The notes beneath the pieces were generated by a model, which did no database searches, was not told the origin of the DNA, and saw only the letters and a program-made list of their open reading frames with translations. The translations under genes and the position numbers were made by a program. A DNA stretch of 16,344 bases. It comes from Granulosicoccaceae bacterium (GTDB lineage: Bacteria; Pseudomonadota; Gammaproteobacteria; DAOVJZ01). Below are positions 1 through 7,978 of the stretch, in pieces. How positions within the stretch are numbered: the first letter of the stretch is position 1; each line of letters opens with the position of its first letter. The stretch is taken from assembly GCA_030632035.1 (NCBI GenBank), contig DAOVJZ010000008.1, positions 1-16,344 of the forward strand, given 5' to 3'.

Positions 1-1601
1 CTTGATAGGGCTATACCAATAGAACCGATTGAACCGGCCGCAGGCAAACTGACATTCATGCGATCTGATACGACTGATGCGCCAGCGCCGCTACCCTTGA
101 TGGCATCAGCAGACACAATATCATCAGATATACCAATAGCCAGATTATCCCCTCGTACAGTTGATCCATGTGAGATGCCAAATTTTGCCCCTAAATTCCT
201 GCCAAATTTGTCATCAGCAATCACAATACGTGACTCAATGAGTACCTGTTTAACGGGGATATCCAGTTTGGCAATTACTTTGCGAATCTCGGATAATTTT
301 TCTGTGGTGTCTTGTATCAGTAGTGTATTGGTGCGGGTATCTACAGAGACGTTACCACGAGAGGTCATCAGGCTGTTTTCTTTGGCCTTTAGTAACGAAG
401 CTATATCGTTTGCCGCTGCATAGTTAATTTGCATAAATTCGGATTTAAGTGGCGCTAGTTCAGATACCTGTTTTTGTGCTTCAAGTTCCACCTTTTCACG
501 CGCTGCAATTTCTTCAGCCGGTGCGACCAGCATGACATTGCCTTTCTGACGCATGGCAAGGCCTTTGGTCTTCAGGATAATATCCAGCGCCTGATCCCAG
601 GGTACATTTTTCAAACGCAGGGTCAGGTTACCGGTAACGGTATCACTGGTCACCATGTTGAGTTGGGTAAAATCAGCAATGAGCTGGAGTACGGCACGAA
701 CTTCAATATCCTGAAAGTTGAGGGATAAGCGCTCACCCGTATAACCAAATTTTTCTCTCTTGAGTGCTTCTTCTTCCTCTTTGCTCATTGGTTTTACATC
801 AATCGTAAACATATTGCTGGACTGATAGGCTAGATGATCATAATTACCTGATGCAGCGACGACCATACGAATGTTATTGCCTTGTGCATAGGTATCAACA
901 GTCTTGACCGGCGTTGCAAAATCAACCACATCCAGGCGGCGTTCCAGATTTGCTGGTAAGTTAGCATTAAAGAAATCAACAATGATTTGACCGCCTTCTT
1001 CACGTAAATCAATTTTGGTAGTTGGGTCAGAAAGAGTGACAATAATTCTGCCTTCACCACGATCACCACGGCGGAAGTCAATATTATTAATACCTTTGCC
1101 TTGAGTACTGGACTTTTTCTTTGCAAAAGGTAATTTGCTTGTACTGGCAGCCGTCATTGTAGATACATCTGCACTACTGCCCAATGTGATAATAATATCG
1201 TTACCATTAATGACAGTTTCATAATCAACTAACTGGGCGAGATTCAGAATAACGCGTGTGCGACCTTTAGCTTCAATCGCACGAATACTTTGTGCAATCC
1301 CGACTCCAATGGCCTGTGACTTTGGAACATTACTGTTTGTTTCTGCCAGATCAAGCGCAATACGGGCAGGATTATTAATAGTAAAGCTTAATGGTTTCTT
1401 CGCAGGCTGTGACATGGACAGTTTGACTTGCACTCTATCACCGGGGAGAGAGGTGTAAGTAATTTCTTCCAGACTGTTTGCTTGTGCATTAGCTGTTCCG
1501 GTAATAACCGAGATTGCCAACCCGGTTATGAACATATATTGCAACAAGAAGGCAAAGATGCCTTTTGTATTATTTGTTTTTTTCATTTTAATATCCATCA
1601 T
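1..1601 (-). CDS. pilQ: Type IV pilus secretin PilQ (3' part outside window)
   Basis: PilQ forms the outer-membrane ring through which the type IV pilus passes. 533 codons lie in the window and the frame is still open at base 1, so the C-terminal part of the secretin barrel is missing. A signal peptide with a hydrophobic stretch at residues 14-36 is probably cleaved after TANA (residue 39). Two AMIN-type peptidoglycan-binding domains follow, at about 46-140 and 172-268. Next come an STN/N0 domain (about 293-363, with LNFQDIEVRAVLQLIADFT) and an N1 domain (about 388-450, with NVSVDTRTNTLLIQD). The secretin core starts near residue 452 (VLIESRIVIAD). I chose the ATG at 1601 because AGAGGG sits 7 nt upstream; in-frame ATGs at 1598 and 1586 are alternatives. 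It is the last gene of pilMNOPQ, 19 nt after pilP. The domain order is canonical, so the identification is secure. Confidence 0.97.
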   Translation of the reverse strand, partial: MMDIKMKKTNNTKGIFAFLLQYMFITGLAISVITGTANAQANSLEEITYTSLPGDRVQVKLSMSQPAKKPLSFTINNPARIALDLAETNSNVPKSQAIGVGIAQSIRAIEAKGRTRVILNLAQLVDYETVINGNDIIITLGSSADVSTMTAASTSKLPFAKKKSSTQGKGINNIDFRRGDRGEGRIIVTLSDPTTKIDLREEGGQIIVDFFNANLPANLERRLDVVDFATPVKTVDTYAQGNNIRMVVAASGNYDHLAYQSSNMFTIDVKPMSKEEEEALKREKFGYTGERLSLNFQDIEVRAVLQLIADFTQLNMVTSDTVTGNLTLRLKNVPWDQALDIILKTKGLAMRQKGNVMLVAPAEEIAAREKVELEAQKQVSELAPLKSEFMQINYAAANDIASLLKAKENSLMTSRGNVSVDTRTNTLLIQDTTEKLSEIRKVIAKLDIPVKQVLIESRIVIADDKFGRNLGAKFGISHGSTVRGDNLAIGISDDIVSADAIKGSGAGASVVSDRMNVSLPAAGSIGSIGIALS

Positions 1602-1620
1602 GATGTTACCCTCTTGTACA

Positions 1621-2181
1621 TCACTCACTTAACGCCAGTGAAGCTTCACGTTCAATCCATCCGCCCAACCCATCAGGAGCGATTTCTAAAAGTTTAATTT
1701 CTTCTTCACTAACCAGAGTGATCTTGCCGTGGTTTTGTCCTGCATAATTTCCGGTTTTAATTCTGTGTATGGTGCCATCACTTGCCTTTACGATAGCCCA
1801 CATTGCCTTTTTTTGTTCAAGACTGCCCACCATACGTAATGTGTCGAGCGGGAATTCTTCCAATGCTTCTTTCCGGCGGTTTGAATCAGGATGCAGTCCT
1901 TTTGCATTACCATTTGCTGCTGCCTTGGCCAGGGCTTCCGGTTGTGCCGCTAATGATTCTTTAAAAGGGTCCCTTCTATTAGTCGCTTCGTAAAAAAATG
2001 TTTCGTGAGGCTTTAATTCAGGCAGTGGTTTGATGCGTGCCTTTTTCCTGGATTTAACATCTTTAACATAGTCACGTAAATCGCCAAGATTATCACCAGC
2101 ACAACCAGCTAATGTCACTGCTAATGCAGCAACTATAAGTAATTGGATTATCCGTAATGATTTATTAGTAGTTATACTCAT
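1621..2181 (-). CDS. pilP: Type IV pilus assembly lipoprotein PilP
   Basis: 186 residues. PilP links the inner-membrane PilN/PilO pair to the secretin PilQ in the periplasm. A lipoprotein signal is visible: a hydrophobic segment at residues 11-25, then the lipobox LAGC with Cys27. An unstructured linker follows, with the family motif RRDPF at 69-73. The C-terminal beta-sandwich (HR) domain spans about 105-180 and contains PLDTLRMVGSL and GNYAGQNHGKI. Length and architecture are normal for PilP. The ATG overlaps the pilO stop as TAATG (1 nt), which suggests coupled translation. The purine run at the end of pilO (AAAAAAGG, 9 nt before the ATG) is the likely ribosome-binding site. pilQ follows after 19 nt. 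Confidence 0.96.
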   Translation of the reverse strand: MSITTNKSLRIIQLLIVAALAVTLAGCAGDNLGDLRDYVKDVKSRKKARIKPLPELKPHETFFYEATNRRDPFKESLAAQPEALAKAAANGNAKGLHPDSNRRKEALEEFPLDTLRMVGSLEQKKAMWAIVKASDGTIHRIKTGNYAGQNHGKITLVSEEEIKLLEIAPDGLGGWIEREASLALSE

Positions 2182-2816
2182 TAGTGACTACCTTTTTTCC
2201 TTTTGCCTTTCTTCTTTTTCTTACGAGGTGTTTGTTCGCTTTCATCAATGTAGCGATATGTCTTGGCCAGCGCGTTCATGGTAAATGTTTCACCAGTCGG
2301 TGTGATTGAAATATTATGTAATGTAACAATACGTGGCAGAGCGGCAATACCGCTGACAAAATTTCCGAAGCGATGGTAATTGCCTGTTACACGAATACTA
2401 ATAGGGAGTTCTGCATAGAATTCGGCTGGTTTTTCTGTACTTGGTTGAAATAGTTCAAATTCAAGACCACTGGCCAGTCCTGTTTGTGAAATATCAACTA
2501 ACAACCCTGCAACTTCTGTTTTACTGGGGAGTTGACGCAACATGGTGCCAAAGGTGCTTTTCATTTCAACCATTTGTTGTTTGTAGGCATCCAGATTGAC
2601 GGCTTTGGCCTGTTTGATTTCAAATGTTGTCTTTAGTTCACGTTCTTTCTTTTCTGCATTTTCCAACGTAACCAGTTGGTGCTGAGTATCAAACCAATAA
2701 CCGGCACCCAGGACAGCAATGCATACGAGGACCGAAGCGATGGCTTTAAGCACCATTGGCCAGTCCCCAACATTCTGGAAATCGAGGTCAAGGTTATTTA
2801 ATTCTGATAAATCCAC
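2181..2816 (-). CDS. pilO: Type IV pilus inner-membrane protein PilO
   Basis: 211 residues. PilO pairs with PilN in the inner membrane to form the alignment subcomplex of the type IV pilus. There is a short cytoplasmic N-terminus and one membrane segment at about 23-43. A coiled-coil-like charged stretch covers about 45-95, and a ferredoxin-like periplasmic domain about 100-190 (LPISIRVTGNYHRFGNFVSGIAALPRI split around 137-163). The start codon is GTG at 2816, with AAGGG 10 nt upstream inside the end of pilN. The gene is in the same frame as pilN, separated only by TAA and two codons. The C-terminus is odd: after residue 197 it is almost all Lys, Arg and Gly, a polybasic periplasmic tail not expected in the core PilO fold. 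The stop overlaps the pilP start by 1 nt. Confidence 0.95.
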   Translation of the reverse strand: MDLSELNNLDLDFQNVGDWPMVLKAIASVLVCIAVLGAGYWFDTQHQLVTLENAEKKERELKTTFEIKQAKAVNLDAYKQQMVEMKSTFGTMLRQLPSKTEVAGLLVDISQTGLASGLEFELFQPSTEKPAEFYAELPISIRVTGNYHRFGNFVSGIAALPRIVTLHNISITPTGETFTMNALAKTYRYIDESEQTPRKKKKKGKRKKGSH

Positions 2817-2822
2817 TTTTAC

Positions 2823-3392
2823 TTATCCCTTTTTCTTTATGTCTTTTTTTTTCTTATCAAGTTGTTTAACAACCAGAGTAAAATTACTCGAGCGTAAACG
2901 GCCTTTTTTATTTGTTTCAATGACATCTAGTTTCGGATTAGCCAGCCAGTCTGATTTATCGATACTGCGCATAAAGGCAGAGACACGGGCATTGGATTGA
3001 GCCACACCTTTTAGAGTGATGACATTATTTTTCTGCGTAATATTGGTTAGGTAAATACCTTCAGGAAGTGTGTTAACGATCTCGTCAAACATATGCACAA
3101 TAACGGGGCGGCTGCTCTGAAGTTTTTGAATTACGTTCATCCTTGCCAATAAGCTAGCCTTTTCTTTTTCAAGTTGTTTGATTTCCTTGATTTGTTTTTC
3201 AACAATTGCAATCTCACCTTGAATATAGCTGTTACGATTATTTTGTTCATCAATCAGACCACTTATATGGAGATGAACATACAAGACAATAGCACTCATC
3301 AAAATAGCACTACCTGCCAGAATAGAGTAAAACTGACGCTCACGTTCCTTACGATGTGTTTCACGCCATGGTAATAAGTTAATGCGAACCAT
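2823..3392 (-). CDS. pilN: Type IV pilus inner-membrane protein PilN
   Basis: 189 residues. PilN binds cytoplasmic PilM through its N-terminal peptide and pairs with PilO in the periplasm. The conserved PilM-binding motif INLLPWR is at residues 4-10. One membrane segment follows at about 22-44, then a coiled coil at about 47-92 and a ferredoxin-like periplasmic domain at about 95-176. The ATG at 3392 overlaps the pilM stop as TAATG, and AAGGGG 9 nt upstream (within the pilM end) is the ribosome-binding site. The last 11 residues are lysine-rich, encoded partly by a run of nine A. These A/G-rich codons run directly into the Shine-Dalgarno sequence of pilO, which starts 6 nt after this stop. 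The identification is certain from motif and operon position. Confidence 0.97.
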   Translation of the reverse strand: MVRINLLPWRETHRKERERQFYSILAGSAILMSAIVLYVHLHISGLIDEQNNRNSYIQGEIAIVEKQIKEIKQLEKEKASLLARMNVIQKLQSSRPVIVHMFDEIVNTLPEGIYLTNITQKNNVITLKGVAQSNARVSAFMRSIDKSDWLANPKLDVIETNKKGRLRSSNFTLVVKQLDKKKKDIKKKG

Positions 3393-4483
3393 TAGTCGAA
3401 ACCCCTTAACGCCAGTCCACAGGCAATCATCAATGCCGGTGCATCATTATTCAGAGACTGAGCCTTGATCCGTGATGCCAGTGACATATTGGCAAAGGGA
3501 TTGGCGATAGTAGCCGAAGTACCGATTTTTTCCTGAATCATTTCATCTATGCCAGTAATGGATGCGCTACCACCAGCCAGTACAATATGATCAACAGCAT
3601 TGTATTGACTGGATGAGAAAAAGAATTGCAGTGAACGACTTACCTGTTGCGCCATGGCTTCTTTAAAGGGTTCCAGTACTTCCGGTACATAGTTGTCTGG
3701 TAGACCACCCTGACGTTTGGCCATACCCGCTTCTTCATAGGAAAGGCCATAACGACGTTGAATTTCTTCTGTTAATTGTTTGCCGCCAAATACCTGTTCA
3801 CGTGTATATATAGTCTTCAGGTCATACAGCACATTCAATGTTGTCATAGTGGCACCGACATCCACCACAGCAATGGTTTTATTAGCTCCACTATCGGGCA
3901 TTTGTTGTGCGATCAGTGAGAAAGCAGCTTCCATAGCATAGGCTTCTACATCCACCACTTTGGCTGTTAGACCCGCTAATTCACAAGCATCTACGCGTAC
4001 ATCAACATTCTCACTACGGGAAGCGGCCAGGAGGACATCCACCTGTTCGGGATTAGCTTCTGAAGGGCCGATGACCTGAAAATCCATATTCACTTCTTCC
4101 AGCGGATAAGGGATATATTGGTCTGCTTCCAGTTGAATCTGGGTTTCCATATCATTATCAGACAAAGAGGCCTGCAGAGGGATAATTTTGGTGATCACAG
4201 CAGAGCCGGCTACAGCAACAGCAGTATTTTTTACACGTGAACTGGAGCGATGGACGGCTCTTTTTATGGCTTCACCGACTGCTTCGACATCACTGATGGT
4301 CTTTTCAACCACGGAATTAGGGGGTAAAGGCTCAACTGCATAACTTTCTACCCGGTAGCGCGATCCGTGTTCAGATAATTCGAGTAATTTGACCGCAGTC
4401 GAACTGATATCCAGCCCGATGATCGGCTGCTTAGCAGATGATGTAAAGACTTGCGCCAGTTGTCCTAATTGTGGAATTTGCAC
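3392..4483 (-). CDS. pilM: Type IV pilus actin-like ATPase PilM
   Basis: 363 residues. PilM is a cytoplasmic FtsA/actin-fold protein that binds the PilN N-terminus and links the pilus inner-membrane complex to the cytoplasmic motor. Actin-fold nucleotide-binding segments are visible: phosphate 1 at about 22-37 (IGLDISSTAVKLLEL), phosphate 2 at about 204-219 (IAVVDVGATMTTLNVL) and the adenosine loop at about 300-312 (IVLAGGSASITGI). The family-typical ending CGLALRGF is at 355-362. The predicted start is a GTG at 4483 with AAGGA about 9-10 nt upstream; no ATG fits better. It is the first gene of the operon. A sigma70-like promoter at 4565-4592 reads into it, and mrcA diverges from the same intergenic region. 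Confidence 0.97.
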   Translation of the reverse strand: MQIPQLGQLAQVFTSSAKQPIIGLDISSTAVKLLELSEHGSRYRVESYAVEPLPPNSVVEKTISDVEAVGEAIKRAVHRSSSRVKNTAVAVAGSAVITKIIPLQASLSDNDMETQIQLEADQYIPYPLEEVNMDFQVIGPSEANPEQVDVLLAASRSENVDVRVDACELAGLTAKVVDVEAYAMEAAFSLIAQQMPDSGANKTIAVVDVGATMTTLNVLYDLKTIYTREQVFGGKQLTEEIQRRYGLSYEEAGMAKRQGGLPDNYVPEVLEPFKEAMAQQVSRSLQFFFSSSQYNAVDHIVLAGGSASITGIDEMIQEKIGTSATIANPFANMSLASRIKAQSLNNDAPALMIACGLALRGFD

Positions 4484-4564
4484 CGTTATTGCTTCCTTAG
4501 CTTTTCTTTTAAAATCAATTAGTTACAGGGCTATCATTTATTAAAGCATTAAATACCAATCATA

Positions 4565-4592
4565 ACTATAGTAATCAAATACAAAATTTCAA
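4565..4592 (-). promoter_or_regulatory. Candidate sigma70 promoter of pilMNOPQ
   Basis: Read on the minus strand, TTGAAA (4592-4587) and TATAGT (4570-4565) are separated by 16 nt. Each hexamer differs from the sigma70 consensus at one position. Transcription would start near 4558, giving an untranslated leader of about 75 nt before the pilM GTG. It is the best promoter-like pair in the divergent pilM/mrcA region. Confidence 0.6.
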
Positions 4593-4596
4593 ACAC

Positions 4597-4627
4597 TGTA
4601 CAACAAAAGTATGGCATGATTTATACT
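4597..4627 (+). promoter_or_regulatory. Weak candidate promoter of mrcA
   Basis: TATACT at 4622-4627 matches the sigma70 -10 consensus at five of six positions. The only -35-like hexamer is TGTACA at 4597-4602 (four of six), with a long 19-nt spacer. It lies just outside the -35 box of the pilM promoter, so the two promoters would be back to back with little room between them. This is a weak call. Confidence 0.25.
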
Positions 4628-4696
4628 GTAGTCGACACGAAACAAAGATTGTTTAACTGTTTCTTGAACTGGTTCTCACTCATTTTTTTCTGATAA

Positions 4697-7186
4697 ATGA
4701 AACTGTTACTTAATTCACTGCGCTTGGCAGCAAGAGCCTTGTTTGCCGCTTTTACCCTCGGCCTGTTGCTGACAAGCATTGCCTATCTGTATTTGGCACC
4801 AGGACTCCCTACGATTGAAAGTATTAAGGATATGCGCCTGCAGGTTCCTCTGCGTGTTTACGCCAAAGATGGAGATTTGATAGCAGAATTTGGCGAAAAA
4901 AGGCGTATTCCGCTGGCTATCAAAGATGTGCCCGAAAGAATGATACAAGCAGTGCTTGCTGCAGAAGATGATCGTTTTTTTGAACATCCAGGTGTTGATT
5001 ATCAGGGGTTGCTAAGGGCAGTTGTTCATCTGGTCAAGACGGGTGACAAGGGGCAAGGCGGTAGCACCATTACCATGCAAGTCGCTCGCAACTTTTTCCT
5101 GAGCAGCGAAAAAACTTATTTGCGGAAACTCAATGAAATCTTTCTGGCACTCAAGATAGAACGTGAATTAACCAAGGAAGACATTCTTGGCCTTTACCTC
5201 AATAAAATATATCTTGGTAATCGTGCCTATGGTGTTGCAGCAGCAGCACGTATTTATTATGGCAAGCCGATTAATGAACTCAGTACGGCCGAACTTGCCA
5301 TGATTGCTGGCTTGCCCAAAGCACCTTCGCGTTATAACCCAATTGTTAATTCCCGGCGCGCCATGATTCGGCGTGGTTATGTGTTGGGTCGCATGCATTA
5401 TCTTGAGTTTATTGGTGATGAAGAATACAAACTGGCGATTGAAGAGCCGGATAGTTCGTCATTACATCGATTAACAACACAAGTAGATGCACCTTACGTC
5501 GCAGAAATGGTGCGTTCTTACATGGTTGAACGTTATAGCAATGAAGCCTATACCGCTGGATATAAAGTCTATACAACTATCGATACACGCTTGCAGTCTG
5601 CTGCTAACAAAGCTTTGCGCAAAGCATTAATGAATTATGACATGCGTCATGGTTATCGTGGACGCGTGGGTCATATTAATCTGGATGAAGTAATAGAACA
5701 GGAAAATTGGGAAAAAACACTAAGGGATTATCCTGTCGTGGGTCATTTGTTCCCGGCTCTGGTGCTTGAGGTAAAAGATAATTCAGCCATTGTGCATATT
5801 GCAGAGACCGGCAGTATTGAAATTCCGTGGGAAGGACTCTCATGGGCGAAGCGTTTTATAAAGACAAATATACAAGGCAGTAAGCCTGAGCAGGCGAGTT
5901 CAGTTCTAGAACGCGGCGATATTATCCGTGTGCAATTGTTTAAAGAGAGCCAGTGGCGTTTGGCACAAATACCAGATGTTTCTGGTGCATTAGTCTCAAT
6001 TAGTTCAGATACAGGTGCAATCCAGGCCTTGCTTGGAGGGTTTGATTTTTATCACAGCAAATTTAATCGTGCGATCCAGGCCGAGCGTCAACCCGGTTCC
6101 AATTTCAAGCCATTTATTTATTCTGCAGCATTGGAAAAAGGCTTTACTGCAGCCAGTTTAATTAATGATGCGCCTGTTGTATTTGATGATCCCGGCCTTG
6201 AAAGTGCATGGCGTCCTGAAAATTACAGTGGTAAATTTTTTGGCCCAACCCGTTTACGTTTGGCTTTGACCAAGTCACGCAATCTGGTTTCAATTCGCTT
6301 ATTGCGCACCATTGGTATTTCATATGCAATTAACCATGCCAGGAAATTTGGTTTTGATACAGAAAAACTACCGCGTGATTTATCACTGGCATTGGGAAGT
6401 GGCGCAGTAACGCCGATTTCAATTGCCCGTGGTTATGCAGTATTTGCCAATGGCGGTTATCTGGTAGACCCCCACTTTATTACGCACATCGAAGACATGG
6501 AGGGCAATGTTATCTTTATTAATAACCTCCCACAGGTTTGTCCTGAGTGTGAGGAAAAGAAAGATAATGAAGAAAGTGAACAGGATATAATGACTGTTGC
6601 AGAAACAATTGAAATAAAAATAGAAGAAGATAATAAAGAAAATGCAGAGGAAATAATAACACCAGAAATTATTTCAGCACCACAAGTTGTTAACTCTCAA
6701 AATGTTTATATCATGACCAGCATTATGCGTGATGTTGTTCGGTATGGAACGGGACGTAAGGCCTTGAAGTTAGGGCGCAAGGATCTGGCGGGGAAAACAG
6801 GGACAACCAATGATCAACGAGATGCCTGGTTCTCTGGTTTTAATCGTGATGTTGTAACAACAGTGTGGGTTGGTTTTGACAAGCCGCAACCATTGGGAAC
6901 TTATGAAACCGGTGCCAAGGCAGCACTACCCATGTGGGTTGATTATATGCGCGAGGCTTTAAAAGGGATTCCTGAAAAACCACTGGAAAGACCAGAAGGT
7001 CTGGTGAGTGTCAGGATCGATCCTGAGACTGGTTTATTGGCTGGTGCCGGGTCTACTAAGGCCATCTTTGAAACTTTCCGTACCGAGTATGTTCCAAAGA
7101 AAAAAACAACACCCGGATATAAACCACTGAATGGAAGTCAGGATACACTTGATGAACCACCTCCGGAAAAAGAACAATTGTTCTAG
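4697..7186 (+). CDS. mrcA: Bifunctional penicillin-binding protein 1A
   Basis: 829 residues. PBP1a is an inner-membrane enzyme that polymerises glycan strands from lipid II and cross-links peptides in the periplasm. One membrane segment lies at about 13-34. The GT51 glycosyltransferase domain (about 55-230) has the catalytic EDDRFFEHPG (Glu90) and QGGSTITMQ at 120-128. An OB-type insert falls at roughly 320-425. The transpeptidase has all three motifs: SNFK with nucleophile Ser468, SRN at 527-529 and KTG at 700-702. Between the SRN and KTG motifs, an acidic linker (about 612-665) opens with a CxxC pair (Cys615, Cys618) and is rich in Glu, Asn and Ile. No clear Shine-Dalgarno precedes the ATG, but the N-terminus aligns with known PBP1a starts. 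It is divergent from pilMNOPQ, as in Pseudomonas. Confidence 0.97.
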   Translation: MKLLLNSLRLAARALFAAFTLGLLLTSIAYLYLAPGLPTIESIKDMRLQVPLRVYAKDGDLIAEFGEKRRIPLAIKDVPERMIQAVLAAEDDRFFEHPGVDYQGLLRAVVHLVKTGDKGQGGSTITMQVARNFFLSSEKTYLRKLNEIFLALKIERELTKEDILGLYLNKIYLGNRAYGVAAAARIYYGKPINELSTAELAMIAGLPKAPSRYNPIVNSRRAMIRRGYVLGRMHYLEFIGDEEYKLAIEEPDSSSLHRLTTQVDAPYVAEMVRSYMVERYSNEAYTAGYKVYTTIDTRLQSAANKALRKALMNYDMRHGYRGRVGHINLDEVIEQENWEKTLRDYPVVGHLFPALVLEVKDNSAIVHIAETGSIEIPWEGLSWAKRFIKTNIQGSKPEQASSVLERGDIIRVQLFKESQWRLAQIPDVSGALVSISSDTGAIQALLGGFDFYHSKFNRAIQAERQPGSNFKPFIYSAALEKGFTAASLINDAPVVFDDPGLESAWRPENYSGKFFGPTRLRLALTKSRNLVSIRLLRTIGISYAINHARKFGFDTEKLPRDLSLALGSGAVTPISIARGYAVFANGGYLVDPHFITHIEDMEGNVIFINNLPQVCPECEEKKDNEESEQDIMTVAETIEIKIEEDNKENAEEIITPEIISAPQVVNSQNVYIMTSIMRDVVRYGTGRKALKLGRKDLAGKTGTTNDQRDAWFSGFNRDVVTTVWVGFDKPQPLGTYETGAKAALPMWVDYMREALKGIPEKPLERPEGLVSVRIDPETGLLAGAGSTKAIFETFRTEYVPKKKTTPGYKPLNGSQDTLDEPPPEKEQLF

Positions 7187-7243
7187 ATTTCAGGTGGTAA
7201 ATTAACTGGATTATTGGCCCATCCTGTTCTAAAAGGTAATAGT

Positions 7244-7870
7244 ATGACTGTTCGGCAGGCGGCAAAGGACAAGCAGATGCGTCAGCGCATTGCCATGGAG
7301 GCAGCACGGATTATCGTAGAAGGCGGTATCCGTGATTTTTATGCTGCAAAACGTAAGGCTGCATCAAAACTGGGTGCGCCCAATACCCGTAATATGCCCA
7401 AGAATACTGAAATTGAAGAGGCATTGATTGAACATCAGCGTTTATTCAAATCTGAATCACATCCATATAACCTGAAACAGTTACTGGATGCTTCACTAGA
7501 GGCAATGCAATTCTTTTCTAATTTCCGGCCACGCCTTGTTGGTGCAATTCTGAATGGTACAGCCGACGAACACAGTTGTGTTGAGTTGCATTTGTTTGCC
7601 AATACCCCGGAGGAAGTTGCGATTTTTTTGATGGACAATCATATTCCGTACGAACAAATAGAAAAACGTTTGCGGATTGGTCAGGAGAAATATGAGTCTT
7701 GGCCGGGTTTTCGTTTTATGGCCGGTGAAAACACAATCGAGCTGCTTGTATTTACAGAAGAAAAATCAAGACAGTCACCACTTGATCAGATAAGTGGCAA
7801 GCCAATGCAAAGAGCCAGCGTTGAAGAAGTAGAAAATCTTATGCAGAAAGAAAATGCGAGCCTTAATTAA
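7244..7870 (+). CDS. Conserved hypothetical protein, possibly nucleotidyltransferase-like
   Basis: 208 residues, soluble, with no signal peptide or membrane segment. I chose the ATG at 7244 because AAAGG lies 7 nt upstream; an in-frame TTG at 7214 has no such site. The N-terminal third (about 12-70) is a basic helical region. From about 78 to 172 it resembles a small alpha/beta domain, with RPRLVGAILNGTADEHSCVELHLFAN at about 95-120 (split here only as a guide), then an alternating helix/strand pattern. The G-x(3-4)-G stretch followed by a strand with acidic and His residues recalls a degenerate nucleotidyltransferase core, but the usual paired aspartates are not evident. The end (SPLDQISGKPMQRASVEEVE) looks like a conserved signature. 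It sits 57 nt after mrcA and is probably cotranscribed with it. The function is unknown to me; the fold assignment is inference. Confidence 0.8.
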   Translation: MTVRQAAKDKQMRQRIAMEAARIIVEGGIRDFYAAKRKAASKLGAPNTRNMPKNTEIEEALIEHQRLFKSESHPYNLKQLLDASLEAMQFFSNFRPRLVGAILNGTADEHSCVELHLFANTPEEVAIFLMDNHIPYEQIEKRLRIGQEKYESWPGFRFMAGENTIELLVFTEEKSRQSPLDQISGKPMQRASVEEVENLMQKENASLN

Positions 7871-7880
7871 TAAAGAATAA

Positions 7881-7973
7881 TTTGAACCGCCAAGATATTT
7901 TACAAATATAATTCTTGGCGCACCCAATATACGGGGACTTGTGCCCTTTGGGTATAAATCTTGGCGGTTTAAA
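7881..7973. repeat. Three-armed inverted-repeat element between convergent genes
   Basis: Outer arms TTTGAACCGCCAAGAT (7881-7896) and ATCTTGGCGGTTTAAA (7958-7973) pair over 16 bp, with one G.U wobble if transcribed. A third copy of the core, TCTTGGCG (7913-7920), can pair with CGCCAAGA (7888-7895) instead, extended by ATATTT/AAATAT (7895-7900 with 7904-7909). The long and short stems therefore compete for the same left arm. Between them, ACCCAA (7922-7927) pairs with TTGGGT (7948-7953). The element fills almost all of the 108-nt gap between the stop codons at 7870 and 7979. Neither strand has a long T run after the stem, so it is not a textbook intrinsic terminator. Confidence 0.75.
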
Positions 7974-7978
7974 ATGTA

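Noticed and set aside
58..423. Long open frame on the plus strand opposite pilQ
   Set aside because: The opposite strand encodes clear PilQ STN/N1/secretin domains; the plus-strand product has no recognisable features.
2840..2870. Run of nine A in the pilN end as a programmed frameshift
   Set aside because: A +1 shift meets a stop within two codons, and a -1 shift reads out of the pilO frame and stops soon after. pilO is already in the pilN frame behind a single stop, and a fusion would conflict with membrane topology.
4655..4678. Imperfect tandem AACTGTTTC / AACTGGTTC before mrcA
   Set aside because: Only about nine of twelve bases match over two copies; too weak to separate from chance.
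7214..7243. TTG at 7214 as the start of the 208-residue protein
   Set aside because: It has no ribosome-binding site, whereas the ATG at 7244 has AAAGG at 7-nt spacing.
7881..7973. The inverted repeat as an ordinary bidirectional terminator
   Set aside because: The outer loop is about 61 nt and no long T run follows the stems on either strand; it is kept as a repeat element instead.
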